64,000 bases of DNA, from positions 62,001 to 126,000 of the forward strand of contig NZ_JAJOMA010000014.1 of NCBI RefSeq assembly GCF_021129235.1. Direction: 5' to 3'. The notes beneath the pieces were generated by a model. That model made no database searches. It worked only from the letters and a program-made list of their open reading frames with translations, and was not told the origin of the DNA. The stretch comes from Kineosporia mesophila. GTDB taxonomy: Bacteria > Actinomycetota > Actinomycetes > Actinomycetales > Kineosporiaceae. A program made the position numbers and the translations under genes. Shown here piece by piece: positions 50,556 through 60,450 of the stretch. Within the stretch, counting starts at the first letter, position 1; each line of letters begins with the position of its first letter.

Positions 50556-50948
50556 GTGTTCCGCATCGGTGACCTCGCCGCACAGGCAGGCGTCAGCACC
50601 CGCGCCCTGCGGTACTACGAGGAGAAGGGCCTGCTGGCCGCCGTCCGCAGCACCAGCGGACAGCGGTACTACCCCGAGTCCGCCACCGAGCGGGTGCGCA
50701 CCATCCAGCATCTCTACTCCGCCGGCCTCTTTAGCCAGGGCGTCGCCACCCTCCTGCCCTGCGTCGACGCCCAGGAGACCAGCCCCGAGGCCCTCGCCGT
50801 GCTCCGCACCGAGCGCGAGCGCATCGACCAGCAGATCCGCGACCTGACCGCCACCCGCAACCGCCTGGACGAGGTGATCGTCATCGCCACCGTTCCGGGT
50901 CACTGCGCCGCCGCCCCCGAGGTCGCTCCCCACGCGACATCCCGCTGA
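50556..50948 (+). CDS. MerR-family regulator
   Basis: A 130-residue MerR protein: FRIGDLAAQAGVSTRALRYY (helix-turn-helix), EKGLLAAVRSTSGQRYY (wing), then a dimerisation helix ERERIDQQIRDLTATRNRLDEV. The ligand region is short, with single Cys residues in LLPCVD and GHCAAAP. GTG 50556 follows GGAGGG by 8 bases. Divergent from an SDR gene, its probable target. The next gene's ATG lies 1 bp after its stop. Confidence 0.92.
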   Translation: MFRIGDLAAQAGVSTRALRYYEEKGLLAAVRSTSGQRYYPESATERVRTIQHLYSAGLFSQGVATLLPCVDAQETSPEALAVLRTERERIDQQIRDLTATRNRLDEVIVIATVPGHCAAAPEVAPHATSR

Positions 50949-50949
50949 G

Positions 50950-51501
50950 ATGCCCCGCCTGATTCTGCTCAATGGCGCTCCGGGCAGCGGGAAGTCAACC
51001 CTGGCGCGGATTTTCGCGGACGATCATCCGCTGTCCCTGGCCCTCGACATCGACACGGTGCGGGGGATGCTGGGTGGATGGCTGGAGCAGCCGACCGAGT
51101 CCGGTCTGGCCGCCCGCGAACTCGCCCTGGCCATGGCGGATGTGCACCTGCGCACCGGGCACGACGTGGTCGTGCCGCAGTTCCTGGGCCGCCTGGACTT
51201 CGTCCTCCAGCTCGAAAGCCTGGCGGCCGGAGCCGGGGTGCCGTTCGTCGAGATCGCTCTGGTCTCCGACGTGGACGAGGCGGTCGCTCGTTTCGCCCGG
51301 CGCACGCAGGCCCCGCAGACCCAGGAACACCGCGACGCGGCCGCCCTTCAGGCCCGCTCGGGTGGCGCAGACGAATTGCGGACGATGTACGCGCGCCTGC
51401 TGGCGGTGGTCGGGACCCGGCCGGCCACCCGGACCGTGGTCACGGTGGACGGGGAGATCACCCGGACCTACCGGCGCCTACTGAGCGCCGTCGACGCCTA
51501 A
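50950..51501 (+). CDS. Zeta-toxin/kinase-like P-loop protein
   Basis: A 183-residue P-loop NTPase with Walker A LNGAPGSGKSTLARIF (residues 7-22), LALDIDTVRGMLGGW (lid-like nucleotide-kinase region) and VPFVEIALVSDVDEAVARFARR. It resembles ATP-binding predicted kinases in the AAA_33/zeta-toxin group. The substrate is unknown; no antitoxin-like gene is adjacent. Its ATG is 1 bp from the merR stop, so they form one transcript. Confidence 0.85.
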   Translation: MPRLILLNGAPGSGKSTLARIFADDHPLSLALDIDTVRGMLGGWLEQPTESGLAARELALAMADVHLRTGHDVVVPQFLGRLDFVLQLESLAAGAGVPFVEIALVSDVDEAVARFARRTQAPQTQEHRDAAALQARSGGADELRTMYARLLAVVGTRPATRTVVTVDGEITRTYRRLLSAVDA

Positions 51502-52175
51502 ATCACTGCCCGCACGGCCTTCTCGAATCCCACCACGTGGTCCAGGGCCAGTTGCCCGGCCCGGTCCGCCTCGCCCGCCGCGATGGCCCGCAGCAGGGCC
51601 ACGTGTTCCGCGACGATGTGCATGTCCATGGTGGAGAGCTGATCGAGGAAGACGCAGTGGATGCGGGTGGCCAGGTTGTCGTAGCGGATCAGGGTGTCTT
51701 CGAGGTAGGGATTGCCCGTGGCCCGGTAGATCGCGCGGTGGGCGCCCAGGTCCCAGCGCATCACCTCGCTGCGGTCGGTGTGGGCGATGTCGAGGGCCTC
51801 CGTGCCCACCGCCAGGCCCGAGAGCTCGGCGCGGGCCGCATCACTCGCCCGTTCGGCCGCCCGCCGGGCCGCCAGCGGCTCGAGGGTGGCCCGGATCTCC
51901 GACACGTGGGCCAGGTCGGCGATGTCCACACCGGTCGCGAACGTGCCCCGGCGCGGGTACGAGACCACCAGCCGATCACCCTCCAGCCGCTTCAGCGCCT
52001 CCCGCAGCGGGGTACGGCCCATCCCCAGCGAGGTGGCCAGCCCGACGTCGTCGATCGGCTCACCGGGCTGGATCTGGAGCATGATCAGCTGGTCGCGCAC
52101 GGCCCGGTAGGCCTGCTCGGCCAGGGAGGACGGGGCCTGCGGGGCATCGTCCAGACGCAAGGGTGTCGCGGTCAC
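51498..52175 (-). CDS. GntR-family (FCD/VanR) regulator of the sox operon
   Basis: A 225-residue GntR protein: winged helix LAEQAYRAVRDQLIMLQIQP, then LATSLGMGRTPLREALKRLE, and a C-terminal FCD ligand domain (EIRATLEPLAARRAAERA; WDLGAHRAIYRATGNPYLED; HIVAEHVALLRAIAAGEADR, the last with the metal-binding His pattern). It is the last gene of soxBDAG-purU-gntR, starting 20 bp after purU ends. The TGATATATCA palindrome before soxB is a typical FCD operator. Repression relieved by a sarcosine- or glycine-betaine-derived ligand is inferred. Confidence 0.9.
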   Translation of the reverse strand: MTATPLRLDDAPQAPSSLAEQAYRAVRDQLIMLQIQPGEPIDDVGLATSLGMGRTPLREALKRLEGDRLVVSYPRRGTFATGVDIADLAHVSEIRATLEPLAARRAAERASDAARAELSGLAVGTEALDIAHTDRSEVMRWDLGAHRAIYRATGNPYLEDTLIRYDNLATRIHCVFLDQLSTMDMHIVAEHVALLRAIAAGEADRAGQLALDHVVGFEKAVRAVI

Positions 52176-52194
52176 GGCTCGATGATATTGCCGG

Positions 52195-53061
52195 TCACCG
52201 GAACACGATCGTGCGATGACCGTCGAGCACGATCCGGCGCTCGGCGTGCCAGCGCACGGCCCGGGACAGCGCCAGGGCCTCGGCGTCGCGGCCGATGGTC
52301 TGCAACGCCTTCGGGTCGTGGGAGTGGTCGATCCGTAGCACCTCCTGCTTGATGATCGGGCCCTCGTCCAGGTCGGGGGTGACGTAGTGGGCGGTGGCGC
52401 CGACGTGCTTCACACCCCGGTCCCAGGCCTGGTGGTACGGCTTGGCACCCTTGAAGCTGGGCAGGAACGAGTGGTGGATGTTGATGGCCCGTCCGTGCAG
52501 CCGGCGGCAGGTCTGGTCGGAGAGCACCTGCATGTAGCGGGCCAGCACCACCAGCTCGGCGTCGTACTCCTCGACCAGTTCCAGCATCCGGGCCTCGGCC
52601 TGCGGCTTGGTGTCGGGCGTGATCGGCACGGGCACGAAGGGCAGACCGGCGGCCTCGGCCATCGGGCGCAGCGTCTCGTGGTTGGACACCACCGCCACGA
52701 TGTCGGCACCCAGACTGCCCGCCCGCCAGCGGAAGATCAGGTCGTTCAGGCAGTGCCCCTGCTGCGAGACCATCACCAGCACCCGGGCCGGCGCATCTGC
52801 GAAGAACTTGTACTGCATGTTGAAATCCGCTGCCACCGAGGTAAACCCGGCCGTCAGCGCGTCGGCGTCCACCCCCGGACCGGTGACGCCGTCACAGGTC
52901 GCGCTGACCTGGGCGCGCAGGTGCAGGCGGTCGTGGGTGGCGTCGTCGAACTGCTGATACTCGACGATGTCCAGGCCGTGCTCGAACAGGTAGGAACTCA
53001 CCGCCCGGACGATCCCGGTCCGGTTCGGGCAGCTCAGGGTGAGGGTGAACGAGTCGGTCAT
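52195..53061 (-). CDS. purU: Formyltetrahydrofolate deformylase
   Basis: A 288-residue PurU that hydrolyses 10-formyl-THF to THF and formate. An N-terminal ACT domain (1-85; LTLSCPNRTGIVRAVSSYLF) precedes the formyltransferase fold with catalytic Asn-His-Asp: NIHHSFLPSFKGAKPYHQAW, GATAHYVTPDLDEGPII. In the sox operon it would regenerate THF from the one-carbon product that sarcosine oxidase makes from its methyl group (5,10-methylene-THF, via FolD). It starts 10 bp after soxG. Confidence 0.95.
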   Translation of the reverse strand: MTDSFTLTLSCPNRTGIVRAVSSYLFEHGLDIVEYQQFDDATHDRLHLRAQVSATCDGVTGPGVDADALTAGFTSVAADFNMQYKFFADAPARVLVMVSQQGHCLNDLIFRWRAGSLGADIVAVVSNHETLRPMAEAAGLPFVPVPITPDTKPQAEARMLELVEEYDAELVVLARYMQVLSDQTCRRLHGRAINIHHSFLPSFKGAKPYHQAWDRGVKHVGATAHYVTPDLDEGPIIKQEVLRIDHSHDPKALQTIGRDAEALALSRAVRWHAERRIVLDGHRTIVFR

Positions 53062-53071
53062 GTCGATCCCT

Positions 53072-53629
53072 TCAGTTCACGTACTCGGCGGACGCGTCCA
53101 CGATCCAGTCGGCCAGGTACCCGGCGAACGACGACCGCACGAAGATCCGGTAGTCCTCCCCCGCGCTGTCCAGGGCCAGCAGCACGACATTCGTCATGCC
53201 GAGCGCGGTCTGGGCACTGCTGCCGACGGTGAAGACCGACGGGTGCAGGTCCAGCGAGCACCCCAGGCTGAGCAGGTCCCGGGCGAGGACACCGCTCAGG
53301 CGCAGGCTGAGACGTTGCGCCGAGACGTCCACGGCCGCTCCGCCGCGCTCCTTCACCGCCTCCCGCAACGTGGACTCCAGCTCGTGCGGCTGCTGGTCGC
53401 GACTGGTGACGAGCCACTCGTCCGGCCCCAGCCACACCATCTGCCCGTCGGGCGTGGCCGCCCAGGTGTTGGGCTGCACCGGCGGGGTCGTGTTCAGCAC
53501 CTCCGCCAGGTCGCGCAGCCGCAGGCCGGCCATCGCCACGTGCGACTCGATCGTGACCGAAAGGCCTTCCGGGAGAGCGGCGAAGACATCGCTCGGCAGG
53601 ACCTGGCTGCGGTAGAGGGTGTCAGCCAT
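53072..53629 (-). CDS. soxG: Sarcosine oxidase gamma subunit
   Basis: A 185-residue protein of the SoxG family: LPSDVFAALPEGLSVTIESH, VQPNTWAATPDGQMVWLGPD, WLVTSRDQQPHELESTLREA, then VDVSAQRLSLRLSGVLARDL, and the FRVSVRRSFA-like tail IFVRSSFAGYLADW. It belongs to the heterotetrameric sarcosine oxidase and resembles a GcvT-like fold fragment. Its ATG lies 8 bp inside the soxA end. Confidence 0.92.
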   Translation of the reverse strand: MADTLYRSQVLPSDVFAALPEGLSVTIESHVAMAGLRLRDLAEVLNTTPPVQPNTWAATPDGQMVWLGPDEWLVTSRDQQPHELESTLREAVKERGGAAVDVSAQRLSLRLSGVLARDLLSLGCSLDLHPSVFTVGSSAQTALGMTNVVLLALDSAGEDYRIFVRSSFAGYLADWIVDASAEYVN

Positions 53630-56408
53630 CGCGGCGGGCTCCTTCGGGGTCGACGAGCACGGACGAGGTGATCTGCGCGGCGACCAGCTGCCCGCCGACG
53701 GGCACGTGCACGATGTCACCCACCCGCTCGCGCCCGCCCTTCAGGAGAGCGAGGGCGAAGGGACGACCCAGCGCGGCACTGCGGTAACTGGAGGTCACGT
53801 GCCCGAGCATGGGTACGGGCGGGGCGGGCAGCACACCGTCGTCGCACAGTTCGACGATCTGCGAGCCCTCGGGCAGCTTCGTGGTGCTGTCGGTCGGCAG
53901 CAGCCCGACCAGTTGCTTCCGTAGGGGGTCGGCGTTCAGGGGCCGGGCGAACGACCGCTTGCCGACGAAGTCGGGCTTCTTCTTCGAGACCGCCCAGGCC
54001 ATCCCCAGGTCGTGCGGGGTGACCGTGCCGTCGGTGTCCTGACCGATGATGGGGTAACCCTTCTCGGCCCGCAGCACGTGCATCGTCTCGGTGCCGTACG
54101 GCGTGATGCCGTGCGGGGCACCGGCCTCCAGCAGCCGCTCCCACATCGCCGGGGCGTACCAGGCATTCACGTTCACCTCGTAGGCCAGCTCACCGGAGAA
54201 ACTGATCCGGGCCACCCGCACGGGCACGCCGTCCAGCACCGTGTCCCGCCAGGTCATGAACGGGAAGGCCGCGTTCGCCACGTCGAGGCCGGGGAACACC
54301 GCACCGATCACCTCGCGCGAGCGCGGCCCCACGACCGGGAACACGGCCCACTGCTCGGTCACCGAGGCCAGGTGCACCCGCAGGCCGGGCCACTCGGTCT
54401 GGACCCATTCCTCCATCCAGTCCAGGATCTTCGCGGCCCCGCCGGTGGTGGTGATGACCATGAACCGGTCGTCGGCCAGCCGCAGCACGGTGCCGTCGTC
54501 GATGACCATGCCGTCGACACCGCACATCACGCCGTACCGCACGGAGCCGACCTTGAGGCTGCTCATCATGTTCGTGTAGAGCCGGTCCAGCAGCACGGCC
54601 GAGTCCGGGCCCTGCACGTCGATCTTGCCGAGGGTCGATCCGTCGAGGATGCCGACACCGCCCCGTACGGCGGTACATTCGCGCAGCACCGCAGCCTCCA
54701 TGTCCTCCCCGGGCTGCGGGTAGTGCCGGGCCCGCTTCCACTGGCCGACGTCCTCGAACACCGCGCCGTGGGCCACGTGCCAGTCGTGCACGGCCGTGGT
54801 GCGCACCGGGTCGAACAGCTCGCCGCGCTCGCGCCCGGCCAGGGCGGCGAAGGCGACGGGCGTGTAGGGCGGCCGGAACGTGGTGGTCCCGAGATCCTGC
54901 ACCCCGGTGCCCAGCAGTTCGGCGGCGATCCCGGCCGCGATGACGCCGGTGGTCTTGCCCTGGTCGTGCGCGGTGCCGATGGTGGTGTACCGCTTGACGT
55001 GCTCGACCGAGCGCAGCCCGGCCCCGACGGCCCGGGCGATGTCGGCCACGGTGGCGTCGCGCTGCACGTCGACGAACTGCCGGTCGGTGGCGCCCGGAAC
55101 CCGCCAGATCACCTCTCCCGGAGTGCGTTCGGGCTCGTCTCCGGCCGTGACCTCCGGCCCCAGGCAGCCGGCCAGATCCAGGACGCCGTCGGCGGCGCCG
55201 ACCACCTCGACCCCGGGAACACTCCGGGCGGGGCGGAAGGCGCCCAGTGCCTCGTCGTAGGCCAGGGGCCCGCGCACGTGGCTGAACAGGTGGGCGGTGG
55301 GGTTCCAGCCGCCGGAGACCAGCAACAGGTCGCAGGTCAGGCCGAACTCGTGACCGCCGCCGTCCATCACCGCGACGGACGCGATCCGTCCGTGGTTCCC
55401 GACGGTTTCGTCCGCGGGGAGGACGGCCCGGGTGGACAGGACGCGGGCACCGGTGATGACGTGGAGGTCACCGGCCCCGGCGGGCGCCTGCGCCCGCACC
55501 TCCAGCACGGTGACCTTCGCGCCGGCCGCGACCAGATCGAGCGCCGCCGCGTAGGCGGCGTCGTCACTGGTGAACACCACGATCTCGCGCCCGGCCAGAA
55601 CCCCGTAGCGGTGCAGCAGGTCGCGGGCCGAGGCGGCGAGCAGGATGCCGGGCCGGTCGTTGTCGGCGAAGACGATCGGGCGCTCGTGCGCCCCGGTGGC
55701 CACGACCACCTTCTTCGCCCGCACCCGGTGCACACGCTGCCGCGAGCGCCCGGCCGGTGGGTCGGACAGGTGGTCGGTACGCCGCTCCAGAGCCAGTACG
55801 AAACCGTCGTCGTAGTGCCCGAAAGCGGTGGTGCGCGGGAGGTGCACGACCTGTGCGTTCCCGGCCAGCTCGGTGGTGACCTCCGCGACGAAATCCCGCG
55901 ACGGACGTCCATCGATCGTCTCTGTCCCGGTCAGCGAACCGCCCGCCTCGGCGCGGTCGTCGAGCAGCGCGACCCGCTCGCCCCGGCGGGCCGCGGCCCG
56001 GGCGGCGACGAGCCCCGCGGGCCCGGCCCCGATCACCAGGGTGTCGACGTGGTGGTACTTGCGGTCGTACCGCGCGGTGTCGGGGATCTGCGCCAGACGT
56101 CCCTGCCCGTTCAGGCCGCGCACGACCATCCCGTCGACCAGCTCGACCGCGGTGGCCAGCAGCATCGGCTCGGGGAAGGGCTCCTCGACCTGGATCAGGC
56201 CGGTGGCGTCTTCTGTCCAGGAGGCCCCGATCCCGCGCGGGCGGCCGAGTTTCACACTGGATCCGAGCGTGTGGACGCCGTTGGCCAGCAGGGCGGAGGC
56301 GATCGTGTCGCCCGGGTGGCCGGTGTAGGTGCGCCCGTCGAAGGTGAACGTCAGGGTCTGGTCGCGGTCGACGCGCCCGTACCCCTCGACCCGGAAATCA
56401 CTGCTCAT
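53622..56408 (-). CDS. soxA: Sarcosine oxidase alpha subunit
   Basis: A 928-residue large subunit. The N-terminal 2Fe-2S ferredoxin-like fold (LTFTFDGRTYTGHPGDTIAS) contributes to NAD binding. The central FAD/NAD region is LVIGAGPAGLVAARAAARRG, then VVATGAHERPIVFADNDRPG. The C-terminal ~380 residues are the THF-binding GcvT-like domain (FRARHYPQPGEDMEAA-like region; DVQGPDSAVLLDRLYTNMMS; GVMCGVDGMVIDDGTVLRL; ALGRPFALALLKGGRERVGD). Electrons pass from sarcosine via FAD/FMN to O2, and the methyl group is captured as 5,10-methylene-THF. Its stop overlaps the soxG start and its ATG overlaps the soxD stop by 4 bp. Confidence 0.95.
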   Translation of the reverse strand: MSSDFRVEGYGRVDRDQTLTFTFDGRTYTGHPGDTIASALLANGVHTLGSSVKLGRPRGIGASWTEDATGLIQVEEPFPEPMLLATAVELVDGMVVRGLNGQGRLAQIPDTARYDRKYHHVDTLVIGAGPAGLVAARAAARRGERVALLDDRAEAGGSLTGTETIDGRPSRDFVAEVTTELAGNAQVVHLPRTTAFGHYDDGFVLALERRTDHLSDPPAGRSRQRVHRVRAKKVVVATGAHERPIVFADNDRPGILLAASARDLLHRYGVLAGREIVVFTSDDAAYAAALDLVAAGAKVTVLEVRAQAPAGAGDLHVITGARVLSTRAVLPADETVGNHGRIASVAVMDGGGHEFGLTCDLLLVSGGWNPTAHLFSHVRGPLAYDEALGAFRPARSVPGVEVVGAADGVLDLAGCLGPEVTAGDEPERTPGEVIWRVPGATDRQFVDVQRDATVADIARAVGAGLRSVEHVKRYTTIGTAHDQGKTTGVIAAGIAAELLGTGVQDLGTTTFRPPYTPVAFAALAGRERGELFDPVRTTAVHDWHVAHGAVFEDVGQWKRARHYPQPGEDMEAAVLRECTAVRGGVGILDGSTLGKIDVQGPDSAVLLDRLYTNMMSSLKVGSVRYGVMCGVDGMVIDDGTVLRLADDRFMVITTTGGAAKILDWMEEWVQTEWPGLRVHLASVTEQWAVFPVVGPRSREVIGAVFPGLDVANAAFPFMTWRDTVLDGVPVRVARISFSGELAYEVNVNAWYAPAMWERLLEAGAPHGITPYGTETMHVLRAEKGYPIIGQDTDGTVTPHDLGMAWAVSKKKPDFVGKRSFARPLNADPLRKQLVGLLPTDSTTKLPEGSQIVELCDDGVLPAPPVPMLGHVTSSYRSAALGRPFALALLKGGRERVGDIVHVPVGGQLVAAQITSSVLVDPEGARRDG

Positions 56409-56686
56409 GACTGGACCTCCGGCTGCGGTTCACCACTGCGGTAGGTGGCGAGGAAGGTGTAGGTGCGGGTGTCGCGGACAGCGTTGAACCAGCGGCGGCA
56501 GCCGCCGCTGTGGCTCCACCGCTCCGCGAAGAGTCCCTTGGGGTTGGCGCGGAAGAAGATGTACTGGGCCCATTCGGTGTCCGTGAGCTCCGACGGCGTT
56601 TCCGGGTAGGCGATGTGGGCCTGCCCGCCGTAGTGGAACTCGGTCTCCTCCCGGGGACCGCACCAGGGGCATTCGATGAGCTGCAT
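56405..56686 (-). CDS. soxD: Sarcosine oxidase delta subunit
   Basis: A 93-residue zinc subunit: MQLIECPWCGPREETEFHYG (C-x2-C), DTEWAQYIFFRANPKGLFAE, RWSHSGGCRRWFNAVRDTRT. These match SoxD, including the CPWCG zinc ligands and the HSxGCRxWF motif. Start ATG 56686 lies 11 bp after the soxB stop, with AGGAG upstream. It stabilises the SoxBDAG complex. Confidence 0.95.
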   Translation of the reverse strand: MQLIECPWCGPREETEFHYGGQAHIAYPETPSELTDTEWAQYIFFRANPKGLFAERWSHSGGCRRWFNAVRDTRTYTFLATYRSGEPQPEVQS

Positions 56687-56697
56687 GGCGGTTCTCC

Positions 56698-57933
56698 TCA
56701 GTGGGCCACGGCCGCGGCGCCGTGCTCGTCCACGAGCGCGCCGGTGACGAAACGGTCGAGGGCGAAGGGGGCGACGTACTCGTGCGGGCGGCCGTGGGCC
56801 ACGGTGTCGGCCAGGCACCACCCGATACCCGGGGTCGCCTTGAAACCGCCCGTGCCCCAGCCGGAGTTCACGTAGACGTTCCGGTACGGGGTGTGCCCGA
56901 CGATGGGTGACGCGTCGGGTGTGGTGTCGACGATGCCCGCCCAGGTACGCAGCAGGTGCGCCCGGGCGAACACCGGGAACAGCTCGACCGCGGCGGCCAT
57001 CTGGCGCTCGATGATGTGGAAGGCACCGCGCTGGCCGTACCCGTTGTACGAGTCCACGCCCGCGCCCATCACCAGTTCGCCCTTGTGCGCCTGCGAGACG
57101 TACACGTGCACCTGGTTCGACATGACGATCGTCGGGTGCACCGGCTCCAGCAGTTCCGACACCAGGGCCTGCAACGGGTGCGAGCTCAGCGGGGCGGGAA
57201 CCCCGAGCATGTCCAGCAGCACCGAGGTGTGGCCGGCCGCGCAGAGAGCCACGGTGCCGCAGGCGATGTCGCCCCGGGTGGTGCACACCCCCGTCACCGT
57301 GTCGCCGTCGGTGACGAACCCGGTCACCTCGCAGTCCTGGATCAGGTCGATCCCGGCCTCGTCCGCCTTCCGGGCGAATCCCCAGGCCACCCAGTCATGC
57401 TTGGCGATGCCCGCGCGCGGCTGATAGGTGGCGCCCTGCACCGGGTAGCGAATGTCGCCGGAGACGTTGACGATCGGGCAGATCTTCGCGACCTCGTCGG
57501 GCGTCAGCCACTCGGCGTCCACCCCGTTGAGCTTGTTGGCCTCCACCCGGCGCACCGAGTCGCGCACGTCCTGCTCGGTGTGGGCCAGGTTGAGCACGCC
57601 GCGCTGGGAGAACAGGATCGGGTAGCCCAGGTCGTCCTCCAGGCCCTCCCAGAGCTTCAGCGAGTGCTCGTAGATGGCGGCCGACTCGTCCCACAAGTAG
57701 TTCGAGCGGATCAGCGTGGTGTTGCGGGCCATGTTCCCGCCGGCCAGCCAGCCCTTCTCCAGCACGGCCACGTTGGTGATGCCGTGGTTCTTCGCCAGGT
57801 AGTGGGCCGTGGCGAGGCCGTGCCCGCCGCCCCCGACGATGACGACGTCGTAGGACTTCTTCGGTTCCGGGTTCCGCCAGAGGAAGTCGCCGTGCTCGGG
57901 CAGGTGGGCACCGGGAGGGGTCGCGGAGGTCAT
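56698..57933 (-). CDS. soxB: Sarcosine oxidase beta subunit
   Basis: A 411-residue FAD-dependent subunit where sarcosine is oxidised. The Rossmann motif is [20 protein letters not shown] (residues about 29-48). His179 in [11 protein letters not shown] fits the His that binds FMN covalently in sarcosine oxidase. The C-terminal [20 protein letters not shown] holds the FAD-contacting loop, and [10 protein letters not shown] precedes it. Start: ATG 57933 (MTSATPP) or ATG 57948; neither has a strong ribosome site, so a leaderless or weak start is possible. First gene of the sox operon. Confidence 0.95.
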   Translation of the reverse strand: MTSATPPGAHLPEHGDFLWRNPEPKKSYDVVIVGGGGHGLATAHYLAKNHGITNVAVLEKGWLAGGNMARNTTLIRSNYLWDESAAIYEHSLKLWEGLEDDLGYPILFSQRGVLNLAHTEQDVRDSVRRVEANKLNGVDAEWLTPDEVAKICPIVNVSGDIRYPVQGATYQPRAGIAKHDWVAWGFARKADEAGIDLIQDCEVTGFVTDGDTVTGVCTTRGDIACGTVALCAAGHTSVLLDMLGVPAPLSSHPLQALVSELLEPVHPTIVMSNQVHVYVSQAHKGELVMGAGVDSYNGYGQRGAFHIIERQMAAAVELFPVFARAHLLRTWAGIVDTTPDASPIVGHTPYRNVYVNSGWGTGGFKATPGIGWCLADTVAHGRPHEYVAPFALDRFVTGALVDEHGAAAVAH

Positions 57934-57960
57934 GACCTCACCGTCCATCTGATCGACGAT

Positions 57961-57970
57961 TGATATATCA
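57961..57970. promoter_or_regulatory. Probable GntR/FCD operator upstream of soxB
   Basis: TGATATATCA is a perfect 10-bp palindrome (extended ATTGATATATCAGT), the AT-rich form typical of FCD-GntR operators. It lies 13-28 bp before the soxB start candidates, in the divergent region shared with the molybdoenzyme gene. The gntR gene ends the operon. Confidence 0.75.
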
Positions 57971-58119
57971 GTGCTGCGCCACCGGGAGAATAAGCAGGGG
58001 CGAGCGGGGACGACAAGGCCCCGCACCTCTGGACATTTGCCCCTTCCGGTGCAGCACGCGGCTTGATGGGGCCGGGCGTTTCGGCGAAGGTGGTCCTGAT
58101 CGACTCCCGGAGGCCTTTC

Positions 58120-60432
58120 TTGACCAGCGACCGCACCTACCCCCACACCTCGCACTGGGGCTCGTTCACGGCCGTGGTCCGCGACGGCCGCCTGATCGAG
58201 GCCCGGCCTCCGGCGGCCGACCCCGACCCGTCCCCGCTGCTCGCCTCGATCCCCGGCACGGTGCACTCCGATCTGCGCATCACCGCGCCGGCGGTGCGCC
58301 GTTCCTGGCTGGAGCAGGGCCCGGGCGCGCACCCCGACCGGCGCGGCGCGGAGGAGTTCGTCGAGGTCGCCTGGGACACCGCGCTCGACCTGGTCGCCGC
58401 CGAGCTCGACCGGGTGCGCACCACGCACGGCAACCAGGCGATCTTCGGCGGCTCCTACGGCTGGTCCAGCGCCGGGCGCGTGCATCACGCCAAGACCCAG
58501 CTCCAGCGTTTCCTCAACACCATCGGCGGGTTCACCGACGGGCGCGGCACCTACTCCTTCGGCACCGCCACGGCGCTGCTCCCCCACGTCGTCGGCGACC
58601 CCGCGATGGTCAGCGGCGAGGTGACGACCTGGGGCCGGCTGGAGGGAGCCACGACGCTGTGGGTGGCCTTCGGCGGCGTGCCCCTGCGTACGGCCCAGAG
58701 CCAGTCGGGCGGGGTCAGCCGGCACGTGCAGTGCGATCGTATGCTCGGGATGTCGCGCACCGGAACCCGTTTCGTCAACGTCAGCCCGCTGCGCGACGAC
58801 CTCGACCCGGACCTGGACCCGGAATGGCTGGCACTGCGGGCCAACACCGACACCGCGCTGATGCTGGGCCTGGCCCACACCCTGGAACGCGACGGCCTGG
58901 CCGATCAGCAGTTCCTGGCCCGGTACACCCACGGCTACGCCACGTTCCGGCGCTACCTGCTCGGTGAGAGCGACGGGCGGCCGAAGGACGCCGCCTGGGC
59001 CGCCGGGATCTGCGGCCTGCCCGAGCACCGGATCGTCGACCTGGCCCACCGGATGGCGGCGCACCGCACGTTCATCACGACCACCTGGTCGTTGCAGCGC
59101 GCCGAGTACGGTGAGCAGCCCTACTGGATGACGATCACGCTGGCGGCGATGCTGGGGCAGATCGGGCTGGACGGCGGCGGGTTCTCGTTCGGGTACGGCA
59201 ACTCCGCGACCACCGGCGCCGCGAAACTCCCCTTCGGCTCACCGTCGCTGCCCACCGGCCGACGGCGGTGCGACTCCTGGATCCCGGTAGCCCGGATCAG
59301 CGACATGCTCGAGAATCCCGGGAGCAGCTACGAGTACGACGGGCAGACCCGCACCTACCCGGACATCCGGCTGGTCTACTGGGCCGGGGGCAACCCGTTC
59401 CACCACCATCAGGACCTGAACCGGCTCTCCGCGGCCTGGCGCCGCCCGGAGACCGTCGTCGTGCACGAACCCTGGTGGACCCCGACCGCCCGCCGGGCGG
59501 ACATCGTCCTCCCCGCCACCAGCACGCTGGAACGCAACGACCTCGGCGCCAGTTCCCGGGACCGGGTGCTGGTGGCCATGAAACGGGCCGTCGAGCCCCA
59601 GGCCGGGGCCCGTGACGACTACGCCATCTTCGCCGGGCTGGCCGATCGGCTCGGCGTGGCCGGGGAGTTCACGCAGGGCCGCGACGAGATGGGCTGGGTG
59701 CGGTTCCTCTACGACAGCACCCGCGAGCGCGCGGCCGAGCACGACATCCGGCTCCCGGACTTCGAGACCTTCTGGGAACGGGGCGAGGTCACCGTCGAGT
59801 ACGAGGCCGAGCACACACTGCTGGCCGATTTCCGCGCCGACCCGGTGGCGCACCCGCTGCGCACGCCCACCGGGCTGATCGAGATCACCAGTGACGTGGT
59901 GGCCGGTTTCGGCTACGACGACTGCCCCGGTCACCCGGTCTGGCTGGAACCGCGTGAATGGGCCGGCAGCGCGCTGGCCACCACCTATCCCCTGCACCTG
60001 ATCAGTAACCAGCCGAAACACCGCCTGCACAGCCAGCTCGACCTGGGAGAGGTCAGCCGGGCCGCGAAAGTTGCCGGGCGCGAGCCGGTCCGGCTCAACC
60101 CGGCCGACGCCGCCCAGCGCGGTATCGGCGACGGTGACCTGGTCGAGGTGTTCAACGGCCGCGGCCGGGTCCTGGCCGGTGCGGTGCTTGCGGACGAGGT
60201 GCGCGCCGGGGTGGTCCAGCTGGCCACGGGTGCCTGGTACGACCCGGTCGACCCGTCCGCGACGGACGGGTCCCCCGACCGCCACGGCAACCCGAACGTC
60301 CTCACCCAGGACTTCGGCACGTCCCGCCTGGGCCAGGGGCCCAGTGCCCACTCGACTCTCGTCGAGATCCGGGTGGCCGACCACGACCCGGGGCCCGTGC
60401 GCGTCCATACGCCTCCCCCTCACCAGAGGTAG
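58120..60432 (+). CDS. BisC/TorA-like molybdopterin oxidoreductase, cytoplasmic
   Basis: A 770-residue DMSO-reductase-family molybdoenzyme. [18 protein letters not shown] at the N-terminus is the biotin-sulfoxide reductase/DMSO/TMAO-reductase pattern. The Mo-ligand serine lies in [11 protein letters not shown] (about residues 110-120). Other motifs are [38 protein letters not shown] and the C-terminal [18 protein letters not shown]. There is no Tat signal and no FeS motif. The start is TTG 58120, which has GGAGG exactly 6 bases upstream. Divergent from the sox operon, so it may serve S- or N-oxide reduction linked to that metabolism. Substrate not proven. Confidence 0.92.
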   Translation: MTSDRTYPHTSHWGSFTAVVRDGRLIEARPPAADPDPSPLLASIPGTVHSDLRITAPAVRRSWLEQGPGAHPDRRGAEEFVEVAWDTALDLVAAELDRVRTTHGNQAIFGGSYGWSSAGRVHHAKTQLQRFLNTIGGFTDGRGTYSFGTATALLPHVVGDPAMVSGEVTTWGRLEGATTLWVAFGGVPLRTAQSQSGGVSRHVQCDRMLGMSRTGTRFVNVSPLRDDLDPDLDPEWLALRANTDTALMLGLAHTLERDGLADQQFLARYTHGYATFRRYLLGESDGRPKDAAWAAGICGLPEHRIVDLAHRMAAHRTFITTTWSLQRAEYGEQPYWMTITLAAMLGQIGLDGGGFSFGYGNSATTGAAKLPFGSPSLPTGRRRCDSWIPVARISDMLENPGSSYEYDGQTRTYPDIRLVYWAGGNPFHHHQDLNRLSAAWRRPETVVVHEPWWTPTARRADIVLPATSTLERNDLGASSRDRVLVAMKRAVEPQAGARDDYAIFAGLADRLGVAGEFTQGRDEMGWVRFLYDSTRERAAEHDIRLPDFETFWERGEVTVEYEAEHTLLADFRADPVAHPLRTPTGLIEITSDVVAGFGYDDCPGHPVWLEPREWAGSALATTYPLHLISNQPKHRLHSQLDLGEVSRAAKVAGREPVRLNPADAAQRGIGDGDLVEVFNGRGRVLAGAVLADEVRAGVVQLATGAWYDPVDPSATDGSPDRHGNPNVLTQDFGTSRLGQGPSAHSTLVEIRVADHDPGPVRVHTPPPHQR

Positions 60433-60450
60433 GCGGGGCAGAATGCCGGC

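Noticed and set aside
49770-50972. 392-codon extension of the minus-strand SDR across merR
   Set aside because: The extension runs antisense through the MerR gene; ATG 50495 begins the canonical SDR N-terminus.
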